From Mugil cephalus (lineage: Eukaryota > Chordata > Actinopteri > Mugiliformes > Mugilidae): 64,000 nt of DNA. The notes under the pieces are model-generated. The model worked only from the letters and a program-made list of their open reading frames with translations, had not been told where the DNA came from and did not search any database. Made by a program: the position numbers and the translations under genes. Location of the stretch: assembly GCF_022458985.1 (NCBI RefSeq), contig NC_061776.1, forward strand, positions 11,984,591 through 12,048,590. Reading direction: 5' to 3'. This document shows, one piece after another, positions 42,706 to 56,183 of this stretch; positions within the stretch are counted from its first letter, which is position 1, and every line of letters starts with the position of its first letter.

Positions 42706-45700
42706 AATAATAATTATTATTATTATTATTTACAATTTTCCAGTTAAACACAACAATAAATAAATATAAGACTATTCAGTGGACACCTGATAATTACTTG
42801 ACGCCTTACTATTATCACAGACTGGGAGGTCTGATCTGAGAAATCGCAATTAACATTCAGCAGCAATTAACAAGATGAGCAAGCAAGAAAAAACATGAAT
42901 GTCTTGTCTTCACACACTCCACGACCTTCAAATTAATAAAATAAACCTACCTCCTCACATTTACTATAGTTATTAAAATAAAGCAAGGGGGGAAAAAATC
43001 ACATTTGTCATAAACAGTGGTCATATACAAGCTGTGACAATGAAGTTTTTTGTTGGTGCTTGTAGTTGGCTCGGTGCTCGCTGACATTTTTCAGTCCTAG
43101 AATAATAACAAGAAAACAGCAGTTATGTCATTGAGATTAATTAAAAATGCATGAAAGAGCCTCTGTGTCGTTACGTTGGACTCTGGCTTTTGATGAAGGC
43201 ATGGCTACCGCAAAAATCGAACCTGTGACCTTTTGGGTAAAAGGATCCGGGCCAGAGTGATGGCACACTGTTGATCTTATGCTGCATTCATGTGGCACCG
43301 ACTGACTCGCTAATTTGGATCTTGCTAATCCAAACAGATCAGCAGGTGACATTACCACCCAGTGATTGAAGGTTAGGCAATCATTGCAAACAATCTGAAT
43401 AATTTAACTGAGCAAAAAAGTGTTGTATGCTGATAATTACAGTTTATGAAATATATAGTATACGGCACAAAATGGTCACATATAACCCTGGTTAGCAAGA
43501 GCTAATAACGCAAAATATTACACTGAACATTATACGCCAACTCACGCTTTGAACAAGTAACGTAAAGGACCATTTCCTTGTACTGGACTGAATGACCAAC
43601 CCAGGACCTTGCTTAACCCCTTAGGCACCACTAGGCAGCCTCTACCTTCCAGGACACAACACGTGGTCGTGGGACGTATTAGTAGATTTTAACCTGTTGT
43701 AATTAGCAAGCTGTCTGTTAACTGCAGTCTAGTGACACGGCCCTCACCTCCTGATGCATTTAGGTCATTAAAGCACAGTTTAAAAGGCCACATTTAAAAT
43801 CTAACACAGCTGTCCATTTCTATGTTATTTATTTTTTTTACTAATAATATGGAACATGAAACTCACCAAAGTCCAGAAACTGATGCATCGTGTGACGTGA
43901 AATCTGATGGTGGATTTCCAATACCTGCTGTGAGGTAGAAGTGCTCTCTAAAGACCTTATTCTGCCTCATGCTGTCAGCAAGTGCGCAAAATCTTTAACC
44001 TAATCCCTATTAGGCCAAGACCTCTCAAATCTGATTATGCAGGCTGCCTGCAAATTAGAAGCAGTCCTAGCCACCTGTGGTATCTCCTGATAGCGGTAAA
44101 GATTTGCTAACATCATTTAACCCCGGAGAGTCCACATATACTTTCATACTTTCATTTTTCACCACTTCTTTCCCGGTTATTTATTAATTGCTGTATTGCT
44201 GAGTTTTTTACCTGCGTAAAGTGAGTTTGCTTCTCACTTTAGCTTCCAGTGCAACTGACGAGAGAGAAATTTGTGGCAAACCTTTGGTACATTAATATCT
44301 TTTTTAAATATGAAATTAGATTTACTACATAGACAATGACACACGTGTAGCTGTTTTGACCAAATGAAACTACCGTCCCACACCTCAAGAAAAAAATAAT
44401 GTTTGTTCATTTTTCCTACAGGCTATTTTTCCTACGAATAAAATAACACATTCCCAGTCTGGCGCGGTACACTTCCCCTGTGTTTCCCTGTTTTGTTACC
44501 TTATCTTGATATGCTGATTAAGTGTGAGCAAAGATTAAGCAAATTGGCCATGATGTTGTGCGTCTCAAAATAGCCCTCGAACGCTGCTGAGAGGCTTTGA
44601 CCAGCGCTCGGAGGAGTAACAGAGGCACACATTCTGTTACTTTGGCTGTTAATTTATTGGTTAATTAAGCTGAAATGTGAGCTATAAGGTAAGATTTGTG
44701 TTTGTTAACCCGATGATTATTGTCTTTGTTACCTACAGGGTGTAATTTTGTCTGAATAGCTGATAATGTTTGAGGTGTGTATGACCTGTGTTTACAGTAC
44801 TGTGGGTGGGTTACTATTAGAGCTACAGTTGATTACAATTTATTATGATATGGTTCCTTTAAACCATGTATGTTCTGTCTGTTGTAGACAAATATAAAAG
44901 AAATCTGTAAAGGCTCTTCATGATGTTTCTTTTAACGTACAAATTAAGCTATTTTCTGCTCTGTTCCACTGGCTTTTTTTTAGCACAACTTGAATAACAA
45001 CCGCGTCCATGTTGTCTATCAACATGAGAACATCTTAATGTACGAACAACTTTAATAAATTGCCAGTTTATTAGGCACACTTAGGCCTTAATGCAGCCTT
45101 ACACAGTCCTGTTGTGGTTTATAGACTTTCTTTTTCAACATGTTAATATTTATGAGGTTATGTCTCACTAAATTAAATATGTCGTTGTATGGAAATAATT
45201 TCTTTAAAACAAAGCATCTTCTTCATGCATGTTTGTGAACTGCTTTACTCTACTCATGATATAGTTGATATGCTAAACTTTAGCATATCAACTGTATCAA
45301 CAGCTAAAGAAAAACAAACACATATTATTCATTAATAAAGAAACTGTTTGATAAAATCAACGAGACAATTAGGAGATAAAACTACCACTAAATGTAAGAT
45401 GTTGTGATATGGTCCTATAACAGCATAGAGCTACTGCTAACGTAGCATTAGCTGGAATACAATATGTATGTGATTTAATTTGATCACAATGTGTTATAAC
45501 GTGGAGGTCACCTTTTTAGAGGAAATATACAAAGATATGTTTTCCATGAATACTTTGCCAGACCAGAGGAGACCAGACCAGACTTAACTGCGACAGATCT
45601 AGTCACCTAATGTTAATAGTTGCTTTAAATCCTGACATGACCTGTGGAGTAAGCAATCCCTTTCACACGAAGGCTGTTTAAAGTAACACACTTCACTAAC

Positions 45701-45790
45701 ATCTACTGCCAGTGCATCTATCATACGATTACGATTTACATGTGCTGTCCTTAAATTCTGAATCCTAATGGTCTCTGTTTATTATTGCTA
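41700..45790. other. tcea1-rp1 intergenic region
   Basis: Four kilobases with no recognised coding exon. They presumably hold the tcea1 promoter end and the rp1 promoter with a non-coding first exon. Contents: a possible LINE tail (TTTATTGAATTGGGACAATG near 41771), an ATT microsatellite at about 42655-42730, a TAAT-type palindrome near 43999-44014, and a short repeat fragment CCAGTTTATTAGGCACAC near 45063. Genes lypla1, mrpl15 and sox17 are not seen. Confidence 0.5.
42655..42732. repeat. (ATT)n microsatellite
   Basis: Near-perfect ATT/TTA triplets across about 75 bp, including a short inverted AATAATAAT segment. Intergenic. Confidence 0.95.
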
Positions 45791-45806
45791 GCCACCTCCA
45801 CGCAAC

Positions 45807-48800
45807 ATGAGCACCACACCGGTCCAGGAGCACCCTGCCCAGGGACTGTCCTCTGGCAGTGGGCAGACGCTACCCTCCCGACCCTTACAGCCCATCTCTG
45901 ATCCCTCATCTTCCAAGAGGGTGTGCTTCTACAAAAGCGGTGATTATAAATTCAGCGGGCACCGCATGGTCATCAACGCCCGCACCTTCAAGACGTTTGA
46001 CGCTCTACTGGACGCTCTGTCCAAAAAAGTGCCTCTGCCGTTTGGAGTGAGGACCATCACCACGCCTCGGGGAACTCATGTGGTCAAGGCTTTGGATGAC
46101 TTACACAATGGGGGAGCTTACGTTTGTTCTGATCAGAAACGAGTGAAGCCACTAAATCTGGATGAAGTGAACCGGCGGCAAGTACCTTGGAACACCACCA
46201 GACCACTCAGCGCAAGGCGACGGAGGCGTCAAGGACTCAGATTTAGTCAGTTCGAGAGAAGGAATGAAGCCACCATCAGGCCAGCGAAGATCACAGAGAG
46301 GGCGGCGGTACGGACGCCAAAGAGGCTTGAGGTCATAAAGAACCGGGATCCGACTGTTAAACGCACAATTGTGCTGCAAAGAAGAACGGCACCGACTTTT
46401 GAGGCTTTGCTGGATTACCTTTCTCATATCCTGCAGTTCCCAGTGCTGAAACTCTACTCTTTGGAAGGCAGAAGAGTAAGTGGGTAGAATCAGTGGATCA
46501 GTGTTTAAGATAAATGTTTAAGCTAGATTCGAATCTTCATCTCTCAAACCTGCACATTCAAAAGAAGCAGCGAGTTAGCTAAGCATAAAGACACGAAACA
46601 AGCAACCATTTGAGAGGGCATATAGTTTTTACAGTACAGTCTACATTTTTAAATTTGGACTGAGTCAAGCTAGCACTTCTTCCTGGTTGACACTTGTTTC
46701 GCTAAGTAGCTATTAGCTCCGTCTTTGTGTAGAATGGACAAATAAATAAAAGCTTTAAATTTATATTTATAGTGATCTGAACATTAAATATACTGTATAT
46801 TACATTATCATTTCTGAATGATAATGAGTATAATCCTTCAAATTTGATTGGAAAGCTAATGGCTACGGCTTAGAGGATACAGTTTAGTGTACTAGTAGAT
46901 CTACCTCCACCTATATCGTCCTCAGCCACATTGTTAGATATAAAGGTGAGCAAGGGAGAATTGGATAATCAATTATCATCGGTTTATTTTAGTTAATTTT
47001 TAATGTAAAAACTAGCTAACTGCCCAGTGAAGGCTAGTTTTATAGGCAGGCTACTCAAACCAAATCATATTAGACTAGCCAAAATATATGTAAGAGCTGC
47101 AGAGTTTAAAATGAACCATTAAAAATATTGTTTTATGTTGACATTAGGCTTTTCTATCTGGGCCACGCCATGTGGATCTGTGGAACATGTGTTCTTGACC
47201 CTGATATAGTGTCCTTTCTATCTAAGGACACCTTAGGCCGTGCATTAAGCTAAGCCACTGTATGTCAAGTTCACACAAACAGGATGGTGTTTATTGTAAG
47301 GCTAAAACCCATAGGAGACAGGCACAACTGATATCCTCTATTTCTTCTCTTAGATAACAACTTACTTTTTACCTGGTTTGACAATTGATTATTGGTCCAA
47401 ATAATCTCAGCCCCTTGTTCCTCTGTATCACATATTCCATATGGATTTTAGATGATCATTTATTACAGATTCTCAACTTAGTTAACATAGCTAAAATAAA
47501 ACAAATGTTTGTGCTTAATTTTCTTTTGTAACAAATGTTTCAGAGATTAAGAATCAAGGCTTTTTATATATAACTTTACACTATATAAGCCTTCCAAGAA
47601 GAGCTAAGAGCTGCTATCTAAATGTCTACCCCATAGTGAGTTAACACTATAATCCTGTATGTCCTTCAGCAACAACAAGAAGAACCTTCATATTAAAGGT
47701 TTAAAAGCATCCAAAAACCGCTAGGACCTCCTCATTTATCGTGATTTAGGGTAATGTGTGGCAAGAATAAACAGCACTAATTGCTCAAACTGCAAGTGAT
47801 ATTGCAAATCTTCATACGAGTGGAACTAGTATAAAATGTGTGATCAGTCCAAATGAATTGAAGTGTATAAATGACAAAAATCACATAATGTTCCCTTTTA
47901 TTGTGTGAAACGTGTTTGTGCTCTTCTTTTAGGTCGACGGTCTCACTGCACTGATCTTGTGTTCTGGAGTTGTCGTGGCAGCGGGAAATGAGCCGTTCAG
48001 ATTAGGAAACCTTGGTTTTCACAGACCTGGCCAAGTGGGACAGTCTGTGTACGTGGAACCATCGATGTTACAACCAACAACACGTAAGTATTATTAAGTC
48101 CCCTAGGTATGATAAATGTTAGTATTCATGATATGATCTAAAGTATATTTTTAGAACAACGTAGTAAATAATGGTAAATGCTAAAAAAAAACTGTCAAAA
48201 CAATGAAAACTCAACAAGCAGATGAACGATTTCAGTGATACAATAGTTTTGTTCTATTTTTAATAAACTGAACAATAAGAATAAAGTTATAGTTGTCACA
48301 TTTGTTTGTCTATTATACTCCTAATGTCTTTTAAAAGCTCTTCGTTAAAGACTCAATTCATCCAAAATGTAGATTCTTTTTTTTTTTTCATTTATTTCTA
48401 GCAAGTCACTGTAGTTAGTTTTGGTTTTATCTAACATTAATCACCCTACCAATATGTACGGTAATCATTATGTAGAAATAAGTAACTTATAACCCCCTAA
48501 TAATTGTGTGATGAATTGAGCATATTTGTCAATTTAAACTGAGGTTTGTCATAAAATTGTTTAATTCTAAAACTGTGTAATTAGACCCTAACCCTAACCT
48601 TTTCACCTCTTCTAATTCTCATCAAGTCTGAACAAATGAGGTGACATGCGGTTAGGGCCGTGGTTAAGTTTGTGATGGTGATGGACACCGTGTAAGAAAT
48701 GTAGTTCACACAAAAATACTAGTTGTGTAACTCTGACTTTCTTGACTTGTAATTCTTTCTTTTAAACTGTCAAACACCATAATTATTGGGTAATGGGGTA

Positions 48801-51800
48801 ATGCATGTAAAACTAATACTCAACCTATTTTTAAATTACATAAGAAAGCCATAAGAATTCTAAATCGATCAGAACCAAACAACAATTTAAAACGCCCTTA
48901 CATTTTATGATTTAGTTGCATTTAGGGTGACACAGATAATGTACAAAGTACACAATAATTTACTTTGCGAAAGTACTCAGTGGCTGTTTGGAATTAAATT
49001 GAGTCCGTACTAACTGAGGGGATCAGGTGTTTTCAAAAATCCTAAAACAAGAAGTAATATTAAACAACAGTCTATTTCTTTTCGAGGTGTTAGCCTGTGG
49101 AATAGTTATGATGATGAAATGAAAATGTGTAGTTCAACTTACTCATTTAAAAACATGTTTAAAATCAAATTGTTACAAAAATATAGAAACTAGCTATGGA
49201 AAAAAAGTAATAATGATTTTGGTAGATGAAAGCTGAATGTTCTTGAGGATGTGTTTTTTAAGGATGTGTTGTTTGTAACAAGGATAGGCATAATAATGAG
49301 CATGAGCTTCATCCCTCATTGTATTTTGTGTATGTTGAAAGTAAATTTCATTTACGTACATTTTTTCCAGCTTTTATGTTCAGCATCACCCTAAAAGCAA
49401 ATGAGCCTGTGACATCCAATTGTTTCTTTAAATACACCTGTCAAATCAATGTGAATACTACATGATTCATGTCTAAAAATGCTTTCTTTCTCTCTTTCTC
49501 CATCTCCAACCTGTATTTTCATCAAACACCTCCGAATCAAAGAGAAGAACAAATCTTTCTCCAGTGGAAGAGGCTCCAGGAACTTCTCCCTGTCGTCAGA
49601 GCGATACATTGTCAACCAGATAAACAAGTCTCAAACTGGAAGCATGAGCAGCCACCCGCATCACCACCACCATGAATCACCTGACACAGAAGTCAACCAG
49701 CGCCATACATCTATAGATACGTGCGGAAGTGAGAGGGTGGACAAGGATCATCCTCCTTGCATCCTGCCTCAGGAGGACGATATTGAAAAGTCTTTCCGCG
49801 TCAATCAAGACGGAAGCATGACGGTGGAGATGAAGGTTCATCTGACCATTAAAGAGGAAGAGATGCTCCACTGGACTACCACGCTCAGCCGCTCCAGCCT
49901 TAGCAAGAGGACAGTTTGTGCCTCTGCTTCTGAGTCAGGCAACAGCTCACCTGACTCAAACAACGCCGTTGCCAAAGCCTCCTCCTCTATCAGTGAAGAT
50001 GAAATGAAAGAGGAGAACCATCCCGCCGCTGACGAGAGAATGTATGAAGGGTATACTACTTCAAGTGCTTTGGGCAGATCAAAAACAGGTTTCAAACGTA
50101 CTCCTACGCCAGGACCTCGACACGTTAACAAGAAGGCATCTGTTGAGAGCGTGAAGATGGTGACGCAGTCAGGGGTCCAAGAAAGCACCCTGGGACATTA
50201 TTCCTACATGGAGAGGACGGCCGACGGTGAGATGACTGAGGGCTACTGCGTTGTCAGACACAGCAGCAGCAGCAGCAACAGGCCGATACCGAAACCCCGG
50301 AAAACAGCGTCAGCAGGAGCAAGCAACAAATGCTCCAGCTCTTCTCTCAGGTCGGCAGGGGTCGCTGAAGTCCTTCAGATACAGAATAACGGCATGGAGG
50401 TGACAGAGACTGTGATGCACATCTATGAGAGTCAAGGCTGCTATGACAACTACGTTGCAAATGATGAATATAGTGTAGACGGTTTTCCTTTGCACGGCTC
50501 CACCCCAGCACCAGAAAGCAAACCATCCCCTGACTCAGGGCCTGGTTCATCTAGTAATGATTGTGATATAGATTGTAGCTGGCAGCCACCCACTGCTGAC
50601 TCACTACGGAAAGAAGAGATGTTGTCGCTGTCATCAGAATCAGTATCTCTGCCACACAAGATTGCCAACAATGTGTCTTCAGGGACTGAGAATGAAGCCC
50701 AAACTCCGACGAACCCACAAATCCAGGAGACGATTAAAAATGACAAAAGCATGAAGAAGAAAAAAGTGATTAAGTCAAATAGGAATAGCTCAGCTTCAAC
50801 AAGTGGCACCAATAAAAAACCAAAGGAAGGCACGTCAAAAAATAGCAAATATTCATCTACTGAAAAGATAAGCAGTGATGCCAGTGTGAGAAATAAGAGT
50901 TTGAATTCAGCAGAAAGTGCTAAAAGTGTTCAAAAGAGTAAAGGGGCACAAAAGAAATCAGAAAAGTCTCTGTCTACGAAATCTATTAAAGAGGAAAAGA
51001 AACCCAAGAGGGACTCAGCCTTATTAGGTAGCAGTGAAAACATGAAAATAACCCCTCCTAAGAGACAAACAGCTGCTAAGGACAATGGCCATAATGTAAA
51101 TTCTCCAACTGGAAGACCTCAAATGAAAAAGAGCATATCAGATATTTTACAAACAAAGAAATCTAATTCGGCTGCCAAAAAGACAGTTAACAAGCCAAAA
51201 TCCATGACCGAAAACATAATGTTATCACCTAACAGGTCTGCACAGCCGAGCGAGAGCATTTCGCTGCCTTCTCTCAATCCTTCACCCTCTGAAATCCACC
51301 AATACGTCGAGAGCTGGTTGGAGAACGTCAACCCAGAAGCAGTGCCATACGCAGAGGAGGCGGTCCCAGATGAAGCCGAACCTCGGACGAAGGTTGTGTT
51401 TCAGATCGGCGCCGACTCCGAATCAGATGAAAAGAGTGAATGCAAGAATGATTTGGACGAATACTGCGCGTACCCTGACAGTGCAGTCAAGAAATCTGCT
51501 TCTTGTCTGTCAGTTCCCCTTTACCACGAAGGGCCAGCAACCACCATGCTGCACACCGAACACAAAGCGCTGAGTTTATGTGTTTCGATGCCAAGTGTCA
51601 GGGTTGACCCCGTGCACCAAGAGAGCTGGCTGAGGTCGCACAAATCTGCAGAGAACCTCCATGCAGCTCACAGTGAAGCGGCTTCATCGAACGTTTTGAG
51701 CCCCAAAGCGAAGATCAAACCCGTCCTGCAGCAACTCTGTTCGTCAATTCAGTGCATCAGAAGAGCGTCTGACGGCAACACAACGTCCAGCCTGGAAAAG

Positions 51801-54800
51801 TCCCACAGTCTTCCGGATTTCCCAACACAAGTAGCCTCAGTGTTCGGCTCGCCGTGTAAGGCCTTCTTGTCGTTCTTGTCAGTCATGACTCTGAACGACA
51901 CTGTAAAAGGCTTCGCGGCAGGAGGAGAAAACAGCCCATCAAGAACCACCTCCGAGGCCATGCTAATGATGCAATCCCTGCAGAAAATCTCCGGCATAGA
52001 GGACGAGGAGGAGCAGAGGGCGAGTCTGACTGATTTGCAGAGCAGAGCGTCTTCTCAGATGAGAGAGCGCTGGAAGGATTTCCAGGTTCTGAGGGAGAGG
52101 CTCGAGAGTGAGCCGCTTTCTCCCAAAGTTTCAGAAACCGAGTTTGCGCTGGACGTCGCGTCAGAAGTTGGCGATGTGTTTGAGGGTCAGCATTCGGCCA
52201 TCGATGAGCTGATGGAAGAGCTGAATATGCCACAGGATCTCAGAGAAGAGATCGTGTCAACAATCCAATACGCTAAAAGCTTTTACCCTGTAGAGGAGAG
52301 CACGTTTGTAGAAACTGAAAGAAATCAGTCGGACTCAGAGGAAGATGTTGAGCAGTTTACGAAAGACTGCAACGGTGAAACGAAGCTATCACCGGAGCCG
52401 AGTAATTGTGATGCTGTTCATAACCAACAGACAAATATTATAAGACACTCAGATGACAATCAGGAATTACAGCAAGAAAGAGAAGAGTTATTGACATGTG
52501 AAGAAAGAGAGACAGAAGCAAATGGAGATGACCAAGTAGATGAGGGAGAAGGGGTGAAGATCAGTGAATGTGGGGATCTGAAAGAGATAGATGGAAACAA
52601 TGAAGAGGAAGATGGGGAAACTGAGGAAAAGACGGAAGAAGAGGCAGAACAGAAGGCAGAGAAAGGAAGTGCTGGCGAATCTGTTGAGAAAGTTGAAGGA
52701 GGGTCAGAGGAAGAGACGGCAGCGGATGAAGAAGAGGTGAGGGAAAGATTAGAAGGAGGAGAGGGGGAGGAAATGGAGGAAGGATTAGTGGCCGGCGAAG
52801 CAAGGGAGGGTGATAGCGTCGAGGAGAGTGATGGGAGGGAGGGCGTGGAAGAGACAGAGGAGGAGATGAAAGGTGAGCCAGAGGAAGAAAACAGCGAGGA
52901 GGAGGAGGAGGAGGAGGAAGCTGAGGAGAAGCAAGGGGAGGAGATTATTCAGATGGAAGAAGAAGAAGACGTGGGTGAAAATGGGGATGAAGAGAAAGAA
53001 GTAGAAAATGTAATTGAAGAAATGTCGGAGGAGGAGGAGAAAAACAATGAGGAGTCAGATCATATTACTGAGGATGAGAAGGTAGAGGAGGTAGAAGAGG
53101 AAGAGGTAAAGGTAATAAAGGGAGCTAGTGAGGAGATAGATGAGGAAGAGGAGGTAGGAGATGAAAGTGAAGAAATGGAGGAAGAGGAGGAGGGGAAAGA
53201 GGAGGAGGAGGAAGGAGAAGCTGATGCATTTACTAGAACAGTTCAAGTAGAGGAGAAAGATATTGAGGAGACAGATGAGGAAGACAAAATGGAAGAGGAA
53301 ACTGAGCAGAGAAATGAGGAAGATGAGGAAGAGGCAGATGAGGAGGAGGTGATTGAAGAGAGAAATGAGGAAGATGAGGAAGAGGCAGATGAGAAGGAGG
53401 TGACTGAACAGAGAAATGAGGAAGATGAGAAAGAGACAGATGAGGAGGAGGTGATTGGAGAGAGAAATGAGGAAGATGAGGAAGAGGTAGATGAGGAGGA
53501 GGCGATTGAACAGAGAAATGAGGAAGATGAGGAAGAGGCAGATGATGAGGAGGTGACTGAAGAGAGAAATGAGGAATATGAGGAAGAGGCAGATGATGAG
53601 GAGGCGATTGAACAGAGAAATGAGGATGATGAGGAAGAGGGAAAAGAAGAAGAGAAAGAACAGATAACAGAGGTGGTTATGGAGGAAAACACTGAAGCTG
53701 AGGAGGAGGACAGTCAGGAGGAAGATGAAAGGGAAAATGAGGAGGAACAGGAGGAGGAGGATATTGAGGTCAAAAATACAGACGACATTAGATCCAGGGA
53801 AGTCACAGACGAGGATGAGCAAGAAAGTGACAACTATACAGAAGATGAAAAAAAATGTGATGAGGTTGAAGATAGCAGGAAGAAGATGGAGAAAACAGGA
53901 ACTAGTGAGGAGGAAGAATCAATAGTAGAGAAGGAAGCTGTTGAGGAGTTAGCCAGGCAAGTGGTCGATGATGTGGAAGGGGAAGAATTGAACGAGGAGT
54001 CAGATCAGGTTGAAAAGCCGTCAGATGATGAAGCAAAAGAAGGAAAGAACACAGAGGACAGTTGTTCAGACGATAGGGATTGTAAAAACGAGCTAGAAGA
54101 GGCTTCCTATTTGCAGCCATGTGCGAGTAGCAGTGAAGAAGAAAATGGAGAACGTAACACCGAATCCCCAATTAAATATTCCTCTGAGGGTTCGTGTGAG
54201 GACGACAAAGGCAACGGAACGGACACCGTTAACGAACTCGACGACAACGAGGAGGCAAGAAGCAACAGTTCAGCTCATCCGGCGGAAATTTCACAGGAAT
54301 TACTTGACTTTGTGAACTACGCCCTCCAGTCCTCCTCGCTTATATTCACATACGACACCCTGGGGAACATCAGGATTGAGCCCGACAATGCTCGCGTCGT
54401 GCAAACTCCAATAACTGCGGTCACAAAGAGCAGAAAGGACAGTTCTTATGGTTTGAAGCGTCTCCCGAGCCCAAACACCTCCGATTTATCTGATTACAGA
54501 CCAGAAACATCAGAAAGCGGTGGTTATAAGTCTCAGGAGTCGGTAGATATCGCTTCAGAGAGTGGAGAAGAGGCCCCAGAGAAACCTGCTCCAACAAATG
54601 TGGAGTGGAACCCAACACTGTCCGCTGCAAGTAATTCAAACAGCTCAGGGAGTTTTCCCTCCACTGATTCAGACACCAGAGCCTCAAGGGATCTGTCTTA
54701 TTTCAGTGCTGCAAGCTCATTAAAAGCAGACGCCGAAGCCCCAACACAGGCCGCTCAGTGCATTTCATTTAACTCCACTGATGGGGTTTTGATTGATCGA

Positions 54801-55352
54801 GGTAGGTGGCTCCTAAAGGAGAACCATCTCATTAGAAAATCTCCTCCAGTCTCTCTGGGAATGTATGATAATCTGGACAGCACATCCCTGGACACCGGTC
54901 AGGAGAACAACAGCGAGGATTCCCCACCTCCTCACAAAACCCAGACCAACCTCCTCACAACCTTATCCTCGTCTGAGCTCGAGGAGATGGCCAAGCCTCA
55001 AACCCCAAAGTGCACCTACTTCAATATGCCCCACGGGAGCGACTCAGACCCCTTCCTGGACGAGGCCAGTGTCAAAAGTGGGAAAAAGGGTTCAGGCAGT
55101 GTCACTGGGAGAGGCTTCAGGGTGTCGCCTACCGTTGATACCTCTAAAACTTGGACAAACAGAAATGGCAGCCTGTCTTCGTTTGCATCAGTGGAGTTTA
55201 AAGTCCCAGACAGGAAAGTGCATCCTGAGGGGGAGTCCTCAGCTGTGGCCGAGACGAGAAGGACACCTGGTGGAGGAGGGAACGTATTGCGAGCGCAAGA
55301 CTCACTGGAAAACCTGCACGTGAGATGTGGCCAATACTGTCCAATACTATGA
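45807..55352 (+). CDS. rp1: RP1, axonemal microtubule-associated photoreceptor protein
   Basis: RP1 binds photoreceptor axonemal microtubules and is needed for outer-segment disc organisation; its human orthologue is mutated in retinitis pigmentosa. Exons 45807-46475, 47933-48083 and 49543-55352 (phases 0 and 1) give 2,209 residues, close to human RP1 (2,156). Doublecortin domain 1 is about residues 37-117 (KRVCFYKSGDYKFSGHRMV, KKVPLPFGVR). Domain 2 is about 173-252, crossing the first junction into VDGLTALILCSGVVVAAG. After it comes EDDIEKSFRVNQDGSMTVEM, a signature I recall from RP1. The single last exon carries a Lys/Ser-rich stretch, a conserved block (DELMEELNMPQDLREEI) and a Glu-rich region with 17-residue repeats. 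The protein ends CPIL. Synteny supports rp1; the Glu-rich repeats recall RP1L1, the main alternative. An upstream non-coding exon is implied by the acceptor at 45790-45791. Confidence 0.92.
46476..47932 (+). other. rp1: rp1 intron between coding exons 1 and 2
   Basis: Donor GTAAGT at 46476 and acceptor TTTTAG ending at 47932. AT-rich; no exon or complete mobile element recognised. Confidence 0.8.
48838..49345 (+). mobile_element. Degenerate LINE reverse-transcriptase C-terminal fragment
   Basis: In rp1 intron 2, frames read KKAIRILNRSE near 48843 and, further on, RGVSLWNSYDDEMK followed by SFKNMFKIKLLQKYRN and a stop near 49191. This is the usual C-terminal ending of a non-LTR retrotransposon reverse transcriptase of the jockey/Rex-like kind. 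Frameshifts and stops separate the pieces, so it is dead. The following 150 bp are probably its 3' UTR. Confidence 0.75.
53310..53666 (+). repeat. rp1: Coding minisatellite, seven 51-bp units in rp1
   Basis: Units start at 53310, 53361, 53412, 53463, 53514, 53565 and 53616, each encoding 17 residues of the form RNEEDEEEADEEEVIEE. The last unit is the most diverged. They lie within a larger acidic region of about 52450-54060. Because 51 is divisible by three, gain or loss of units keeps the frame. Confidence 0.95.
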
Positions 55353-56170
55353 AAGCAGGACGTTATATTCATCAAGAACTTTCACACAGTTATTTTTCTT
55401 GTAACAGAGCTAGAAAGGTTTTATTGTTTGCAGCCTCACCAGACTCATAGATGTGTGTGTGGTGACTGAGAAGAGTTGTGCCTCTTATTCCTGTTTTAAT
55501 ATAGACAAAAATATAAGTTTACACGTGATAACTTTATTATTGTCTTTCTAGTGGTGGTATATATTTTTACTCATTCAATGCTCCAAATTGTTGATCACTG
55601 TAATATTTATCATGACTATTGTTCGTTGAGATTAATGAAGAATGTGCAGTAGGTGTTCATTTCAGGATTTTGACAAATGATTGTGTCAGCTGAAAAACTA
55701 ATTCGAAAGCAGCTTTAACTTACATAGGAAACAGTGGTGCAATATATATTTTTTTATTGTTGTGGCTTGAAAAGTCTTTGGTATTCTGAAAATATCTTGA
55801 GAAGCAACAGAAGCTGTGAGGATGAAACATGACAGACGCAATCGAAAGTGCAAGATATTTACCTCAGGATGTGGTTGAGACCAAAAACAGAGCAAAAAAA
55901 ATAATAGATTTAAATTCGTCCGGTGTACTCAAACACCAAATGAATGATGACGGTGCTCTGTATCTGTAATAATCAACCTTGAATGTGAGGAAGAGAGCGT
56001 AGCATAGAGTAGTTTAATAGTCTAATAGCATAATAAGTCATATAAGTCAGATTTTTTTCAGAAAACAAGAAAAAAAATTAGCAAGCACATTGATATTTTT
56101 ATTGATATTGAGTTACAATTGTAACAAAATGGCTTATTATACAATTATGCTATTAGCCTAATGATATAGT
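55353..56170 (+). other. rp1 3' UTR/downstream
   Basis: AT-rich, non-coding. I could not fix the cleavage site: canonical AATAAA is not seen close to the stop, and the first clear one is inside the element starting near 56184. Confidence 0.4.
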
Positions 56171-56183
56171 GCAACCAGAGAAC

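Noticed and set aside
49479..49542. Start codon at 49479 as the beginning of a single-exon 1,957-residue gene
   Set aside because: The exon begins at about 49543 after a pyrimidine-rich acceptor; two upstream exons encode the doublecortin domains and join in phase 1.
53055..53822. Antisense 255- and 149-codon ORFs opposite rp1
   Set aside because: They mirror the Glu-rich repeat (GAG/GAA read backwards gives Leu/Phe or Ser); the sense frame is clearly the gene.
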